From Paenarthrobacter aurescens TC1 (GTDB lineage Bacteria > Actinomycetota > Actinomycetes > Actinomycetales > Micrococcaceae): a stretch of DNA of 64,000 bases. The stretch covers positions 682,001-746,000 of the forward strand of contig CP000474.1 in the NCBI GenBank assembly GCA_000014925.1, given 5' to 3'. Of this stretch, positions 18,377-27,403 are shown piece after piece (the first letter of the stretch is position 1; the number at the start of each line of letters is the position of its first letter). The notes under the pieces were generated by a model. It made no database searches, was not told the origin of the DNA, and was given only the letters and a program-made list of their open reading frames with translations. The translations under genes were made by a program, and so were the position numbers.

Positions 18377-19943
18377 CGGGGAAGTACTTCTCCAGGAAGT
18401 CGGTCACCAGGTCGGCGCGCTCGTTGGCTTCAACCTCCGGGAAACTGCCGTCATTCAGGCAGAAGAAATCCATGTGGCGCTTTGCCAGAAGCTTGGGCAG
18501 GTAGTGGAGCCCGGCCCACATGGTGGAGTCCACGTATCTGACTTTGGCGCTGGTCTGGGTGACGGCACGGCCGGTGAGCAAGGCGTAATAGTGGTAGAAC
18601 GAGTTGGTCACCGAGATGTTGTCCGCGGCCCGGAAGCGACTGCCGGCGGTCTTCGCGAACTCGGCCGGGAATTCCTTCTCCATGCGGGCCACGACGCTGC
18701 GGCGCAGCGGCGCCGCGGTGTGCTCAAGGTGCCTGGTGGTGATCCTGCCGAAGCGCTCCCATAGGAGCCTGCGGTTCACACGGGCGGCGTTCTCAAAGCC
18801 GCTGCGTTCGGCGTCATTCTCGCCCAGCCCAATGCGGGTGTCCGCTTCGATGAACTTGGTGATGCCGCCGGGCGTGAAGAACATGTCCGGGCCCACGGGA
18901 CGGCCGAAGAACATGTCGTCATTGGAGTACAGGAAGTGCTCTGAGAGGCCCTTGATGTGGTGCAGCTGGCATTCCACGGCCTGCGAATTATGGGTGGGCA
19001 GCACGGAGGGGTCGGCGAAGAATTCCTCGCTGCGCACAATGGTCACCGACGGGTGGTCGGCCAGCCATTCCGGTGCAGGGGAGTCCGTGGCGATGAAGAT
19101 CCTCCGGATCCACGGCGCGAACATGTGCACCGAACGCAACGCATATTTCAGCTCGTTGATCTGCCGGAAGCGTGCCTCATGATCGTCGCCCTCGCCGAGG
19201 ACAGCCTCGGCCTGCTGCGCGCGCCTCCTGGCGATGTACTCGGGGTCGCTGCCGTCCACCCACGAGAAGACGATGTCGATGTCAAAGTCGATGTCGCTGG
19301 CGTGATCAGCGAACATGTTCTCGATGGTGGGCCAGGTCAGTCCGTGCCGCTGAACTGTGCCGCGCACCGCGTCCTGGCGCAGCATGGTGCGGCGGGTCAG
19401 GGAGTTCTCTACGGGCAGTTCCAAGTGATCGCCTTCGAACCGCCACAGCTCCAGCTGCACGCCCAAGGCCGGGCCGTACCAGAGGCCGCCACCGATCTCG
19501 ACGCGCGGCCGGTAGAGGCGGAAGATGCGGGCCTTCCGGTTAGCCGTGAGATCGCCGTCGGCCACCAACATGGAGGTCTTCTTCTTGGCGTCCACGGTCA
19601 TGGAATAGAAGGGCTCATTCCGGAACGCCGTGACCAGTGCCTCACGGACGTCCTTCCGCGACTCCCAGTCAACCGCAATAACAGGCCGCTCATCATTGCC
19701 ACGCACCAGGATGAAGTCCACACCAGCGGCGTCCAAAGCGGCCCGGACAGCCAGAAGATCGGACACCATGGCCTGTTGCGGGGTCAGGTCGCCGTTGACC
19801 AGGGCGTACCGCCCGCGGTGACGGACGACGTCGGACCTGTGCTTAAGATGCGCGACGACGGCAGGCGAGATTGCCTCGGCAATCGTGTCCTCTTCGATGG
19901 ACGGGCTGCCGTGGTAAATCGGATCGACCTGTGCTTGTGTGAT
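18354..19943 (-). CDS. Stealth-family sugar-phosphate transferase, probable non-canonical ATC start
   Basis: Stealth proteins transfer hexose-1-phosphate in making phosphosugar capsule or wall polymers. Conserved regions are [18 protein letters not shown] (CR1), [14 protein letters not shown] (CR2), [12 protein letters not shown] followed by [14 protein letters not shown] (CR3), and a C-terminal region with NDGSF (CR4). CR1 lies upstream of the first available ATG (19769). The frame is open back to a stop inside the neighbouring HAD gene and contains no ATG, GTG or TTG. An ATC at 19941-19943 sits 8 nt after GGAG and would give a 529-residue protein beginning (M)TQAQVDPIY. Starting at ATG 19769 would give 471 residues and lose CR1. 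Confidence 0.8.
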   Translation of the reverse strand: MTQAQVDPIYHGSPSIEEDTIAEAISPAVVAHLKHRSDVVRHRGRYALVNGDLTPQQAMVSDLLAVRAALDAAGVDFILVRGNDERPVIAVDWESRKDVREALVTAFRNEPFYSMTVDAKKKTSMLVADGDLTANRKARIFRLYRPRVEIGGGLWYGPALGVQLELWRFEGDHLELPVENSLTRRTMLRQDAVRGTVQRHGLTWPTIENMFADHASDIDFDIDIVFSWVDGSDPEYIARRRAQQAEAVLGEGDDHEARFRQINELKYALRSVHMFAPWIRRIFIATDSPAPEWLADHPSVTIVRSEEFFADPSVLPTHNSQAVECQLHHIKGLSEHFLYSNDDMFFGRPVGPDMFFTPGGITKFIEADTRIGLGENDAERSGFENAARVNRRLLWERFGRITTRHLEHTAAPLRRSVVARMEKEFPAEFAKTAGSRFRAADNISVTNSFYHYYALLTGRAVTQTSAKVRYVDSTMWAGLHYLPKLLAKRHMDFFCLNDGSFPEVEANERADLVTDFLEKYFPVKAPWEK

Positions 19944-20010
19944 GGCTGTATCTCCGGGATCGTTGCGGTGCGGGTTGCTCTGAAACTCTAAAACTATGTT
20001 GCGCTGGAAC

Positions 20011-20931
20011 TTAGATGGAAAGTGCCTCGCGCCAGCTGCGGAGGAAAGCGCCGCCGGCGTCGTCGTGGATAACGTCGTCCGTCAACTCCAGGTCAGCGGC
20101 CGTCAGGACGGTGTAAGGCTTCACCGGTACGCCATCTGCGGGCCGGACGTCCACGTGCTTCACATCGTGATCGTTGTGGTGAAGCCAGTCTGCCATGGCG
20201 TAGTCCGTACGGGAATCACCCACTGTCCTCCAGGAGAGCGGGGTGATGCCCTGCGCTGCCAGGAGTTCAACGGCGCGGCTGGCTCCGAGGTCCTTGCCCA
20301 GGCGGACGGATTCGATGTCCGTGGAGATGATGGTGGGGTCCAGGCGGTAATCCGCGGTGTCATCGGACCCAGGTGCGTGGTGGTCCAGGATGGCGGCGTT
20401 GAGGCCATGGCGTCCCATGATGTCCAGGGCATCGGCGTCGAAGAGTTTCTGTTCGGCCAGGTAATCCTCGCTGGCCACGTCCACGTGCTGCTCCACGGAG
20501 ACCATGGCGCGCTTTGTCTCATCGAAGAACATATGCGCGGAGTAGTCTTCGGCAACAAGCCTGCGGATATCGTCGCCGTAGGCCTTGGGCACGGCGAGTT
20601 CGTGGTCCACGTGGATAGGGCCAGGACCATCGGATGTGTAGCTGAACCACACGGCGCCTTTCTCGCAAATAGCGTGAATGACAGTGTCCGCCGGCATTCC
20701 CGCAGCAATCATGGGTTCCATGACTTGCTCGCTGATGAACGCGTCCGAGCGGCCCGTGTTGAAAATGACGGGGATCCCGGCCGAGGCAAGGGCCACCATG
20801 TCCGCAATGATGTCCGGCTTGACGTCGCGCGTCACAGGGCTGGCGATAGGGCCATCGACATCCAGCAGCAACGCCAAAGCTGGCGTGGCGCGGGCAGCGG
20901 TCCGGTCAGTACCTTGCAGCGGTTGAGTCAT
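20011..20931 (-). CDS. HAD-superfamily hydrolase (Cof/sucrose-phosphatase-like)
   Basis: A 306-residue phosphatase-like protein. HAD motif I is LLLDVDGPIAS, motif II is FNTGRS, and motif IV is VGDSRTDYAMAD. The large cap between motifs II and IV marks the C2 (Cof) subclass, which acts on small phosphorylated sugars. It lies just upstream of, and on the same strand as, the Stealth gene, so it may process a sugar phosphate in the same envelope-polymer pathway (inference). Confidence 0.85.
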   Translation of the reverse strand: MTQPLQGTDRTAARATPALALLLDVDGPIASPVTRDVKPDIIADMVALASAGIPVIFNTGRSDAFISEQVMEPMIAAGMPADTVIHAICEKGAVWFSYTSDGPGPIHVDHELAVPKAYGDDIRRLVAEDYSAHMFFDETKRAMVSVEQHVDVASEDYLAEQKLFDADALDIMGRHGLNAAILDHHAPGSDDTADYRLDPTIISTDIESVRLGKDLGASRAVELLAAQGITPLSWRTVGDSRTDYAMADWLHHNDHDVKHVDVRPADGVPVKPYTVLTAADLELTDDVIHDDAGGAFLRSWREALSI

Positions 20932-21196
20932 GACCCCATTCTGTCAGCCCCGGAGGTGCGCTTCACAGCTGTGACGTCTGTGACGCCTGTGGAGGAGATT
21001 CTTCGGTGACGGCATGCTTACGGTGTGGCACGTTCAGTCGAAGCCAAGATTCAAGCCCTTACAGCGCGCCAACCTTTTCATCGCCGTGCCAGAGATACGG
21101 CCCTCTGGTCAGCGGGCGTGTGACAAAGGGCTGTCGTATCCGGCCCGTAGTCTCTGGAGAGACCTTCCAACGATGATGTACGAGAGAGACCGGACT

Positions 21197-21871
21197 ATGG
21201 CCCACGAATTCGCCCAGCAGCCCCACGCTACGCCACCCAACTATCCCAAGCGCGAGGCTGACGACGGACAGGAAGAGGGGCCGTTTTTCTTCCCCGACCT
21301 AGAGGGCGCCGCGTTCAGGTCCAAAGCCACAACCTTTGCCGTCATCGGGATTTTCTTCTTCGGCGTCATCTTTGGTCCCCTGGCGATCAGGAATGCCGCC
21401 AAGGCCGAGGCCCTGGGGGTGCGGGCTCCATTCGGGAGAATCTGTGGCTGGATTGTCCTTATTCTGAACGGCCTGAACATTTGCCTGCTCATGCTCGGAG
21501 CCGTTCTCGCCCTGTCCGGAGCCTTCAACGGTTCATCCCCATCGGTCGAGAGCACAGTTAAGTCCGTTGTCGAGAAAGCGCGCGATCTTCAGGGAGAGCT
21601 CCCGATGCAAGTGGACTCCGTCACCTCCTTGACTGGAATCGAGGCCGAAGGCGATGCGATCCGTTACGACCTCGTCCTCTCGTCCAGCGTCGACCCGTCC
21701 ACACTCAGCGCAGAGTCCGTACGCGGCATGGTCCTTCCGACCGTATGTGCAGCCACATCGACGAAAGAAATTCTTGATGCCGGTATCAAGATGAAGTACG
21801 TGTACACATTCGAGGGAAGCGCCAAGAGTGTGGACTTCACCGTCACCAAGGCGGCGTGCGCAGCTCTTTGA
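21197..21871 (+). CDS. DUF4190-like membrane protein
   Basis: 224 residues from ATG 21197, which follows GAGAGA by about 8 nt; the frame extends to 21014 but that part is neither hydrophobic nor conserved-looking. After a polar N-terminus come two membrane segments (TTFAVIGIFFFGVIFGPLAI and IVLILNGLNICLLMLGAVLA) joined by RNAAKAEALG, the DUF4190 pattern, then an extracytoplasmic domain of about 120 residues with two cysteines. Function unknown. The 265 bp upstream hold no other gene I can support. Confidence 0.7.
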   Translation: MAHEFAQQPHATPPNYPKREADDGQEEGPFFFPDLEGAAFRSKATTFAVIGIFFFGVIFGPLAIRNAAKAEALGVRAPFGRICGWIVLILNGLNICLLMLGAVLALSGAFNGSSPSVESTVKSVVEKARDLQGELPMQVDSVTSLTGIEAEGDAIRYDLVLSSSVDPSTLSAESVRGMVLPTVCAATSTKEILDAGIKMKYVYTFEGSAKSVDFTVTKAACAAL

Positions 21872-22032
21872 GCAAGCGCGGGGGGGTAGGTCCTCGCGCG
21901 GGACGATGGGAACCGCGTCAGTAGAGTGAGCCCATGGTTGGAGCAGAAGCTGATAGTCACCTTTTGGCTACAACGTGCCTGTGCTGCCGGTCACAAGTTC
22001 CGTTCGGGCGGCTTCTTCCATAGGCTTGCAGA

Positions 22033-22332
22033 GTGATCTTCAAAGCTGTGGGCGAGGGACGCCCGTACCCTGACCATGGATACTCTGCGCCGCGGGACTG
22101 GGCTGCCCTTCCCCCGCGCCCTATCCGCCTGGATGAACTGGTTACCACCAAACGGACCCTGGATTTGGAGGCACTGTTGGCTGAGGACTCAACCTTCTTT
22201 GGTGATTTGTTCCCGCACGTCGTCCAGTATCAAGGCGTCATGTATCTCGAAGACGGGCTTCACAGGGCGGTTCGCACGGCTCTCCACCAGAGGACGGCCA
22301 TTCACGCACGTGTATTGGTGATCGATGGCTAG
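22033..22332 (+). CDS. Conserved small actinobacterial protein, ParB-N-like
   Basis: A 99-residue protein whose second half (RLDELVTTKRTLDLEALLAE then YLEDGLHRAVRTALHQR) resembles the ParB/Srx-type fold with a DGxHR-like motif. I recall close homologues in Arthrobacter relatives labelled as VapB-type antitoxins, but no toxin partner is present. Start is GTG 22033. Its stop overlaps the next gene's ATG region by 8 bp, so the two are probably translationally coupled. Confidence 0.75.
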   Translation: MIFKAVGEGRPYPDHGYSAPRDWAALPPRPIRLDELVTTKRTLDLEALLAEDSTFFGDLFPHVVQYQGVMYLEDGLHRAVRTALHQRTAIHARVLVIDG

Positions 22333-23002
22333 TAAGCGCAGGCGTCCCAAGGATGTGACGCAGCTCCACGGTCACCGCGTGGTGACAGGCCCGGAGCTTC
22401 GGGCAACCTTTGCCGAGGACGCCCAGGCGCACAAGGGACGCTTCGGGCGGCGACTGTTCCATGGGATCGTCCTGGTCCTCCTGGTTGGCGTCATAGCGGC
22501 CGGTGCCGTGGGTGCGTGGGCGATCATGAACGGGGTGGTCAAGGTTCCAAGCTCCATCGCCAGCAAAGCGCCCACCAGTCTCTGTCCCACCACCCAGTTC
22601 GACTACGTCCCGAACGAGACCGTGACACTCAATGTCTTCAACGCCACGTCACGCGGAGGACTGGCCGGCACGGTGGCAGACCAGTTCACGGCCCGTGGCT
22701 ACAAGGTGGCGTCGGTGGACAACAGCGATACCGCGTACTCGGGCATCGGCGTGGTGGTCTCCGGAGTCAAGGGCCAGGCGGCGGCGTTCAACGTCCAGCG
22801 GAACCTTGCCGGTACGGATTACTTCGAGGACAACCGCGAGGACGAGTCGGTGGACGTCATTCTTACGCCTGGCTTCGAGGGATTGGTGGAAGCCCAGCTG
22901 GTGGACCAGACCCCGGGCACACTGCAGTGCCCGCGTGAGGACCTGCGGATCGCGGACAACTCCAAGTGGCCCATTATCCCCACGCTTCCAGCGGCACAGT
23001 AG
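22325..23002 (+). CDS. LytR C-terminal domain-containing membrane protein
   Basis: 225 residues: a basic cytoplasmic N-terminus (KRRRPKD), one membrane helix (about residues 45-68, FHGIVLVLLVGVIAAGAVGA), then a LytR_C domain recognisable by VTLNVFNATSRGGLAGTVAD and FTARGYKVASVDN. This domain often follows LytR-CpsA-Psr ligases or occurs alone with a membrane anchor in actinobacteria. A role in the cell wall is inferred. Confidence 0.88.
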   Translation: MASKRRRPKDVTQLHGHRVVTGPELRATFAEDAQAHKGRFGRRLFHGIVLVLLVGVIAAGAVGAWAIMNGVVKVPSSIASKAPTSLCPTTQFDYVPNETVTLNVFNATSRGGLAGTVADQFTARGYKVASVDNSDTAYSGIGVVVSGVKGQAAAFNVQRNLAGTDYFEDNREDESVDVILTPGFEGLVEAQLVDQTPGTLQCPREDLRIADNSKWPIIPTLPAAQ

Positions 23003-23030
23003 CTAGCCGGGCTTGATGAGTGCTTGATGA

Positions 23031-23088
23031 GCTTGCCCGTTTCGATGGGTAGCTGCGCCTCGTGCCGTGCGAACGGCATCGTGTGCAG
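23031..23088 (+). repeat. Dispersed intergenic palindromic repeat, copy 1
   Basis: Contains TTCGATG, then GCTGC, then the palindromic core CGTGCCGTGCGaACGGC (23061-23076) and GTGCAG. The same order and near-identical sequence occurs on the opposite strand at 63018-63074, 40 kb away. It lies just downstream of the LytR_C gene. A GCTTGATGAG tandem pair (23011-23030) sits immediately before it. Confidence 0.7.
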
Positions 23089-23128
23089 TTAGCCCACGAA
23101 TCGGAAGGTGTCCGTTGTAACGGGTTGC

Positions 23129-23815
23129 TCAACCCGCCAGGGCGTCGTGGGTCGGCTCTTCCAGGCGCAAAGGCCGGCCGGCTTCGTCGAAGCGGGCCCC
23201 TGCGCCCAACTGGATGAACCGCACTGTCTGCGCTGTGCGGGCTTCGACGTCGGAGGTTGGGGCTGGCGGGGGAGTGTCGCCGTCGGGCGTTCGGTTGCGT
23301 CGTGCGGCGCTGGCGGACAGTGTCCCGTGAATGAGCCGCGCCAACTGGGCGACGTCGATGTCTGGAAGGTATCCCTGCCGGACCCCGTCCTGGAGGATGT
23401 CCTGAAGCAGGACGTTGAGATCGCCCACATGGTCTGCGAGCTTCGCGAAGGACCCGGGGGAGAGGACCGCGGCCATGGCCGGACCCGGAGGCAGGTGGCG
23501 GCGGCTGAGATCCTCCACCTGGGCGCGAACATACAGCGCAAGCCTGTCCACGGGGTTTGCCAGGGCGGCCAGCGAATCCCGGAGGTCCACGATGAAACGC
23601 TCGGTCTCGTCCAAGGCGTACGCGATGAGCAGTTGTTCCATGTCCGCGTAATAGTTGTAGACGGCGGTGCGTCCAACGCCGGCATGGCGCGCCACGTCCG
23701 TCATGGTGAGCCCCGGGAGGCCATGGGTGAAGAGGAGCTCTCCAAAAGCGGTCAGAATCCGACGTTGGGTCTCGGCGCGTTGGGCAGCATTCGTGGCGGC
23801 CGTGATCCTGGGCAT
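23129..23815 (-). CDS. TetR-family transcriptional regulator
   Basis: 228 residues. The N-terminal HTH runs from RRILTAFGELLFTHGLPGLT through MTDVARHAGVGRTAVYNYY, the classic TetR recognition helix. The C-terminal ligand domain is unremarkable and its target cannot be inferred, since it is flanked by convergent and divergent unrelated genes. Confidence 0.92.
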   Translation of the reverse strand: MPRITAATNAAQRAETQRRILTAFGELLFTHGLPGLTMTDVARHAGVGRTAVYNYYADMEQLLIAYALDETERFIVDLRDSLAALANPVDRLALYVRAQVEDLSRRHLPPGPAMAAVLSPGSFAKLADHVGDLNVLLQDILQDGVRQGYLPDIDVAQLARLIHGTLSASAARRNRTPDGDTPPPAPTSDVEARTAQTVRFIQLGAGARFDEAGRPLRLEEPTHDALAG

Positions 23816-23826
23816 ATAGACACTTT

Positions 23827-23838
23827 ACAGTGATCTGT
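23827..23838. promoter_or_regulatory. Possible TetR self-operator
   Basis: ACAG-TGAT-CTGT lies 12 bp ahead of the TetR start codon. It is short and only a weak candidate for autoregulation. Confidence 0.3.
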
Positions 23839-23922
23839 CAGCAAACGGGTGCCCGACGCGGTGACTGACGAGGCGGGCGGTAACATCGTCAGCAAACGCA
23901 TAACAAGCATCTAGGGGGCGTC

Positions 23923-24924
23923 TTGCGCGCAACGGTTAAGGACGTCGCGCGCCGTGCAGGGGTCTCGCCTAAGACGGTATCGAACGTGATGAACGGGATC
24001 GTGCCCGTTAGTGGCCCCACGCGGCTCAGGGTAGAGCAGGCCATGGCGGAGCTGGACTACGTCCCCAATCTTTCGGCCCGCGGACTGCGGAACGGCCGCT
24101 CAGGTGTCATTGGACTGGCGTTGCCGGATCTGGCTACCCCCTTCTCTGCGGAGATTGCCCAAAGCATTGTGGAGGTTGCCCACGAGCAAGGCTTCAGCGT
24201 GCAGATCGAGGAAACCGGCTCTGACCCGCAGCGTGAGCACGAGTTGATGACACGTGCGCGTGCCAACCTCATCGACGGACTGATCCTCAACCCCGTTGTG
24301 CTCAAGGAGAGCGCCGTCCAAGTGGGTGTCGCGCTCCCTCCGGTGGTGCTCCTGGGGGAAGTTAAGCAGCAGTTGGCCGACCGTGTCTTCGTGGACAGCT
24401 TCGCGGCGGCGCGGGACATGACCCTGGCTCTGGCCAGACCCGGGCGAACGCGTATTGCGGTTCTGGGTGTCAATCGCGGAAGGCAATCCGCCACGGCGAT
24501 CCAGCGGGCGGGCGGCTACGAAGCCGCACTCCAGATGCTGGGTATTGCCAAGGATGAGTCGTTGCTGATCTCTTGCGACAGTTGGACGCCCGCGTCATCC
24601 GCTTCAGCACTGGCAGAGTATCTGGACGCGAATCCCCTGCCCGAGGCTCTGTTCTGTTTCACCGACTCCATGGCTCTGGGCGCCCTGAATACCTTGTGGA
24701 AGAGGGGAGTGCGCGTTCCGGATGACATCGCGGTAGCCGGTTTCGACGACGTGATCGACGGGCGCTTTGCGGTACCTTCCTTGACCACGGTGTCCTTCGA
24801 CAAACGGGCTATTGCCACGGAAGCCCTGCGCCTGCTGACCGAACGCATGTCCGACAGGTCCCACGGTCAGCGCTTGGTGGAGATCGATTACAGCATCGTG
24901 GAACGGGACAGCAGCAAGGGCTGA
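23923..24924 (+). CDS. LacI-family regulator of the arabinoside locus
   Basis: 333 residues starting at TTG 23923, which follows AGGGGG. HTH: VKDVARRAGVSPKTVSNVMN with the hinge TRLRVEQAMAELDYVPN; the rest is a periplasmic-binding-like sugar-sensing domain. It lies directly upstream of an ABC importer and a GH51 arabinofuranosidase, so it most likely represses them and is induced by arabinose or arabino-oligosaccharides (inference). Confidence 0.92.
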   Translation: MRATVKDVARRAGVSPKTVSNVMNGIVPVSGPTRLRVEQAMAELDYVPNLSARGLRNGRSGVIGLALPDLATPFSAEIAQSIVEVAHEQGFSVQIEETGSDPQREHELMTRARANLIDGLILNPVVLKESAVQVGVALPPVVLLGEVKQQLADRVFVDSFAAARDMTLALARPGRTRIAVLGVNRGRQSATAIQRAGGYEAALQMLGIAKDESLLISCDSWTPASSASALAEYLDANPLPEALFCFTDSMALGALNTLWKRGVRVPDDIAVAGFDDVIDGRFAVPSLTTVSFDKRAIATEALRLLTERMSDRSHGQRLVEIDYSIVERDSSKG

Positions 24925-24941
24925 AACGATAGCCCCGCATT

Positions 24942-24963
24942 AAATTGTGCGCGCTAACAATTT
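24942..24963. promoter_or_regulatory. LacI-type operator candidate O1
   Basis: AAATTGTGCGCGCTAACAAT plus the next TT is a 22-bp palindrome with two mismatched pairs, close to the TTGTTAGCGCTAACAA form used by many LacI regulators. It lies just after the LacI gene and upstream of the importer. Confidence 0.6.
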
Positions 24964-24967
24964 TCCC

Positions 24968-24996
24968 TTGCCCTGCCTATTACATCGATGTAATGT
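24968..24996 (+). promoter_or_regulatory. Promoter with overlapping operator O2 for the arabinoside operon
   Basis: A TTGCCC -35-like box (24968-24973) and TAATGT -10-like box (24991-24996) are 17 bp apart. The perfect 16-bp palindrome ATTACATCGATGTAAT (24979-24994), with the central CG usual for LacI operators, overlaps the spacer and the -10. Binding there would block transcription of the substrate-binding protein gene. Confidence 0.55.
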
Positions 24997-25109
24997 GAGA
25001 CCTGCGTCACCCCCGGGCCAACCTTTACCCGAGCGTGGGGACGCAACGGAGCCGGACTTTGAGCAGTAGAGCAGTGACCTTTCAGCGGACCCATCCAAAG
25101 GAGTGACGG

Positions 25110-26444
25110 GTGAAGCAGTTTGAATCTTTGACCGGGAAACAGTTGTCCCGGAGACAGTTATTGACAGGATCGGCCCTTCTGGGCGGCGGCCTCCTGGCCA
25201 CAGGCCTCACCGGCTGCGGAGGCGCAGCCCAGGCCGCCTCAGTGCAGGACATCGGGTTTTGGCACCTCCTTTCCGGCGGTGATGGCATCAAGATGCAGGC
25301 CATGATCAACAGCGCCAACCAAGCCAATGCCGGTTTCAAGGTGCACCCCACAGTGCTTGCATGGGGTCCGCCGTACTACACCAAACTGGCCATGGCCTCC
25401 GCTGGCGGGCGTCCTCCAGAGGTAGCCATCATGCACGCCAGCCGGGTTCCCGGGTATGCGCCAGGTGGACTCATTGAGCCGTGGGACCTGGACCTGCTTG
25501 CAGAGAATGGCGTCACGGCCTCCGACTTCGCTCCCAGGATCTGGGAGAAGAGCCAACACAACGGCAAGGTCTTCTCCATAGCCCTGGACTCCCACCCATT
25601 CGTCATGTTCTATAACACCGACGTAGCCGGCAAAGCGGGACTCTTGGGCAGCAACGGCCAGCTCCAGGAAGTGCGCTCGCCGGAAGAGTTCAAAGCCATG
25701 GCGCTGGAAATGCAGAAGGTGACCAAGGCCCACGGCCTATCCTTCGGCTACCTGGGCAGCGGCTCGCAGATGTGGCGCCTGTTCTACACCCTCTACAAGC
25801 AGCACGGCGTGGACATGGAACTGACACCGGGCCAGCCCATGAAAGTGGACCGGGACGCGGCCATCGAATCGCTGGAGTTCATGGCCTCCCTCTTTGATGA
25901 CACCATCGCAGCCCAGGCCGGAGACATCAGCACAGGCATCGCGGAGTTTGCCCGCGGCGGCTCCGGAATGCTGTTCAGTGGCGTATGGGAACTGCCCACC
26001 ATGAAGAAAGCCGGAATACCCGTTGATGCGGCCACCATTCCCACTCTCTACGGGACCCCGGCCTCCTATGCGGACTCGCACTCCTTTGTCCTCCCGCGCC
26101 AATTAAACCTCAACGAGGACAAGCGCAGAGACGTTTACAAGTTCGTCACGGACGTCCTCAAGGGTTCGCTGTCCTGGGCAGAAGCGGGACACATCCCCGG
26201 CTACCAGCCAGTGGTCCAATCACAGGCCTACCGTGAGCTCACGCCCCAGATCCACTACGCCAACGCGGCGGACATCATCGCCTACGACCCCGAGTCCTGG
26301 TTCAGCGGCTCCGGCTCGGACTGGCAGACCTACTTCGCGGAGAACGTGCAGAACGTCCTCCTTGGAAGGGACAAGGCAGCCGCAGGATGGGATGCCTTCG
26401 AGCAACGCACCAACACCCTCCTCTCCCGTCCCAACCCGGTCTGA
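25110..26444 (+). CDS. ABC transporter sugar-binding lipoprotein (arabinoside importer)
   Basis: 444 residues from GTG 25110 (AAAGGAG 7 nt upstream). The N-terminus carries twin arginines (LSRRQLLTGSALLGGG) and a lipobox-like LTGC, so it may be a Tat-exported lipoprotein. The body is a family-1 extracellular solute-binding protein with VIMHASRVPGYAPGG and FARGGSGMLFSGVWELP. It is the first gene of an operon with two permeases and a GH51 enzyme, so arabinose or arabino-oligosaccharides are the likely ligand. No ATPase gene is present; a shared MsiK-type ATPase encoded elsewhere is expected. Confidence 0.92.
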   Translation: MKQFESLTGKQLSRRQLLTGSALLGGGLLATGLTGCGGAAQAASVQDIGFWHLLSGGDGIKMQAMINSANQANAGFKVHPTVLAWGPPYYTKLAMASAGGRPPEVAIMHASRVPGYAPGGLIEPWDLDLLAENGVTASDFAPRIWEKSQHNGKVFSIALDSHPFVMFYNTDVAGKAGLLGSNGQLQEVRSPEEFKAMALEMQKVTKAHGLSFGYLGSGSQMWRLFYTLYKQHGVDMELTPGQPMKVDRDAAIESLEFMASLFDDTIAAQAGDISTGIAEFARGGSGMLFSGVWELPTMKKAGIPVDAATIPTLYGTPASYADSHSFVLPRQLNLNEDKRRDVYKFVTDVLKGSLSWAEAGHIPGYQPVVQSQAYRELTPQIHYANAADIIAYDPESWFSGSGSDWQTYFAENVQNVLLGRDKAAAGWDAFEQRTNTLLSRPNPV

Positions 26445-26480
26445 CCGGCCCACGTACCGAGCGACCAAAGGAGTTCTTCA

Positions 26481-27401
26481 ATGAGTACCTCTACGCTGTC
26501 CCGGCCGAGGCCGGAGAGCCTGCGCAAACCCGGAAGCCGCACCCGAAGCAATCTGAGCGGCTGGGGATTCGCCACCCCGTTCCTTGTTTTCTTCCTCGTT
26601 TTCCTCGTCTGGCCGATTATTTACGGCTTCTACATGAGCCTCACGGGCAAGTCCCTCACCGGCGCAAACGACAGCCTGATCGGCTTCGCGAACTATGCCG
26701 AAGCCCTGGCCGATGCTGATATGTGGCGTTCCCTGGGCAACACCCTCTATTTCACGGTGATCAGCACGGTCCCGTTGGTCCTCGTCGCGTTGGTCATGGC
26801 CGCCCTGCTCAATATCGGGCTTCCGGCTCAGTGGCTGTGGCGGCTCTCCTACTTTGCGCCGTACCTCCTGGCCTCCACGGTGGTTTCGTTGTTCTTCACC
26901 TGGATGTACAACCCGCAGCTTGGCCTGATCAACGAGTTCCTGACAGGCATCGGGCTCCCCAGGGTTGCCTGGCTGAATGACCCCAACGTGGCCATGTGGG
27001 CAATCGTCATCGCCACGCTGTGGTGGACCGTGGGATTCAACTTCCTGCTCTACCTGGCTGCGATGCAGAACATCCCGGCCCAGCACTACGAGGCAGCATC
27101 GCTGGACGGCGCCGGAGCATGGCGCCAGTTCTTCTCCATCACGCTCCCGCAGCTGACCCCCACCACCGTGATGATCGTGCTGCTCCAGATCCTGGCGTCA
27201 CTGAAGATTTTCGACCAGGTGTACCAGATGACCGCCGGAGGCCCCGGTGGTTCCACCCGGCCCGTGGTGCAGTACATCTTCGAAACCGGGTTCACCGGTT
27301 ACCGGCTGGGCTACTCGGCAGCCATCTCCTACATCTTCTTCGGACTGATCGTGGTCATCTCCATCATGCAGTTCGTCATTACCCGTCGCAGGAGTGCATA
27401 A
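26481..27401 (+). CDS. ABC transporter permease, MalF-type
   Basis: 306 residues and six predicted membrane helices. The EAA loop is HYEAASLDGAGAWRQFFSIT, which contacts the ATPase. AAAGGAG precedes the ATG. It is the second gene of the arabinoside importer, 36 bp after the binding protein and 2 bp before the next permease. Confidence 0.94.
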   Translation: MSTSTLSRPRPESLRKPGSRTRSNLSGWGFATPFLVFFLVFLVWPIIYGFYMSLTGKSLTGANDSLIGFANYAEALADADMWRSLGNTLYFTVISTVPLVLVALVMAALLNIGLPAQWLWRLSYFAPYLLASTVVSLFFTWMYNPQLGLINEFLTGIGLPRVAWLNDPNVAMWAIVIATLWWTVGFNFLLYLAAMQNIPAQHYEAASLDGAGAWRQFFSITLPQLTPTTVMIVLLQILASLKIFDQVYQMTAGGPGGSTRPVVQYIFETGFTGYRLGYSAAISYIFFGLIVVISIMQFVITRRRSA

Positions 27402-27403
27402 CC

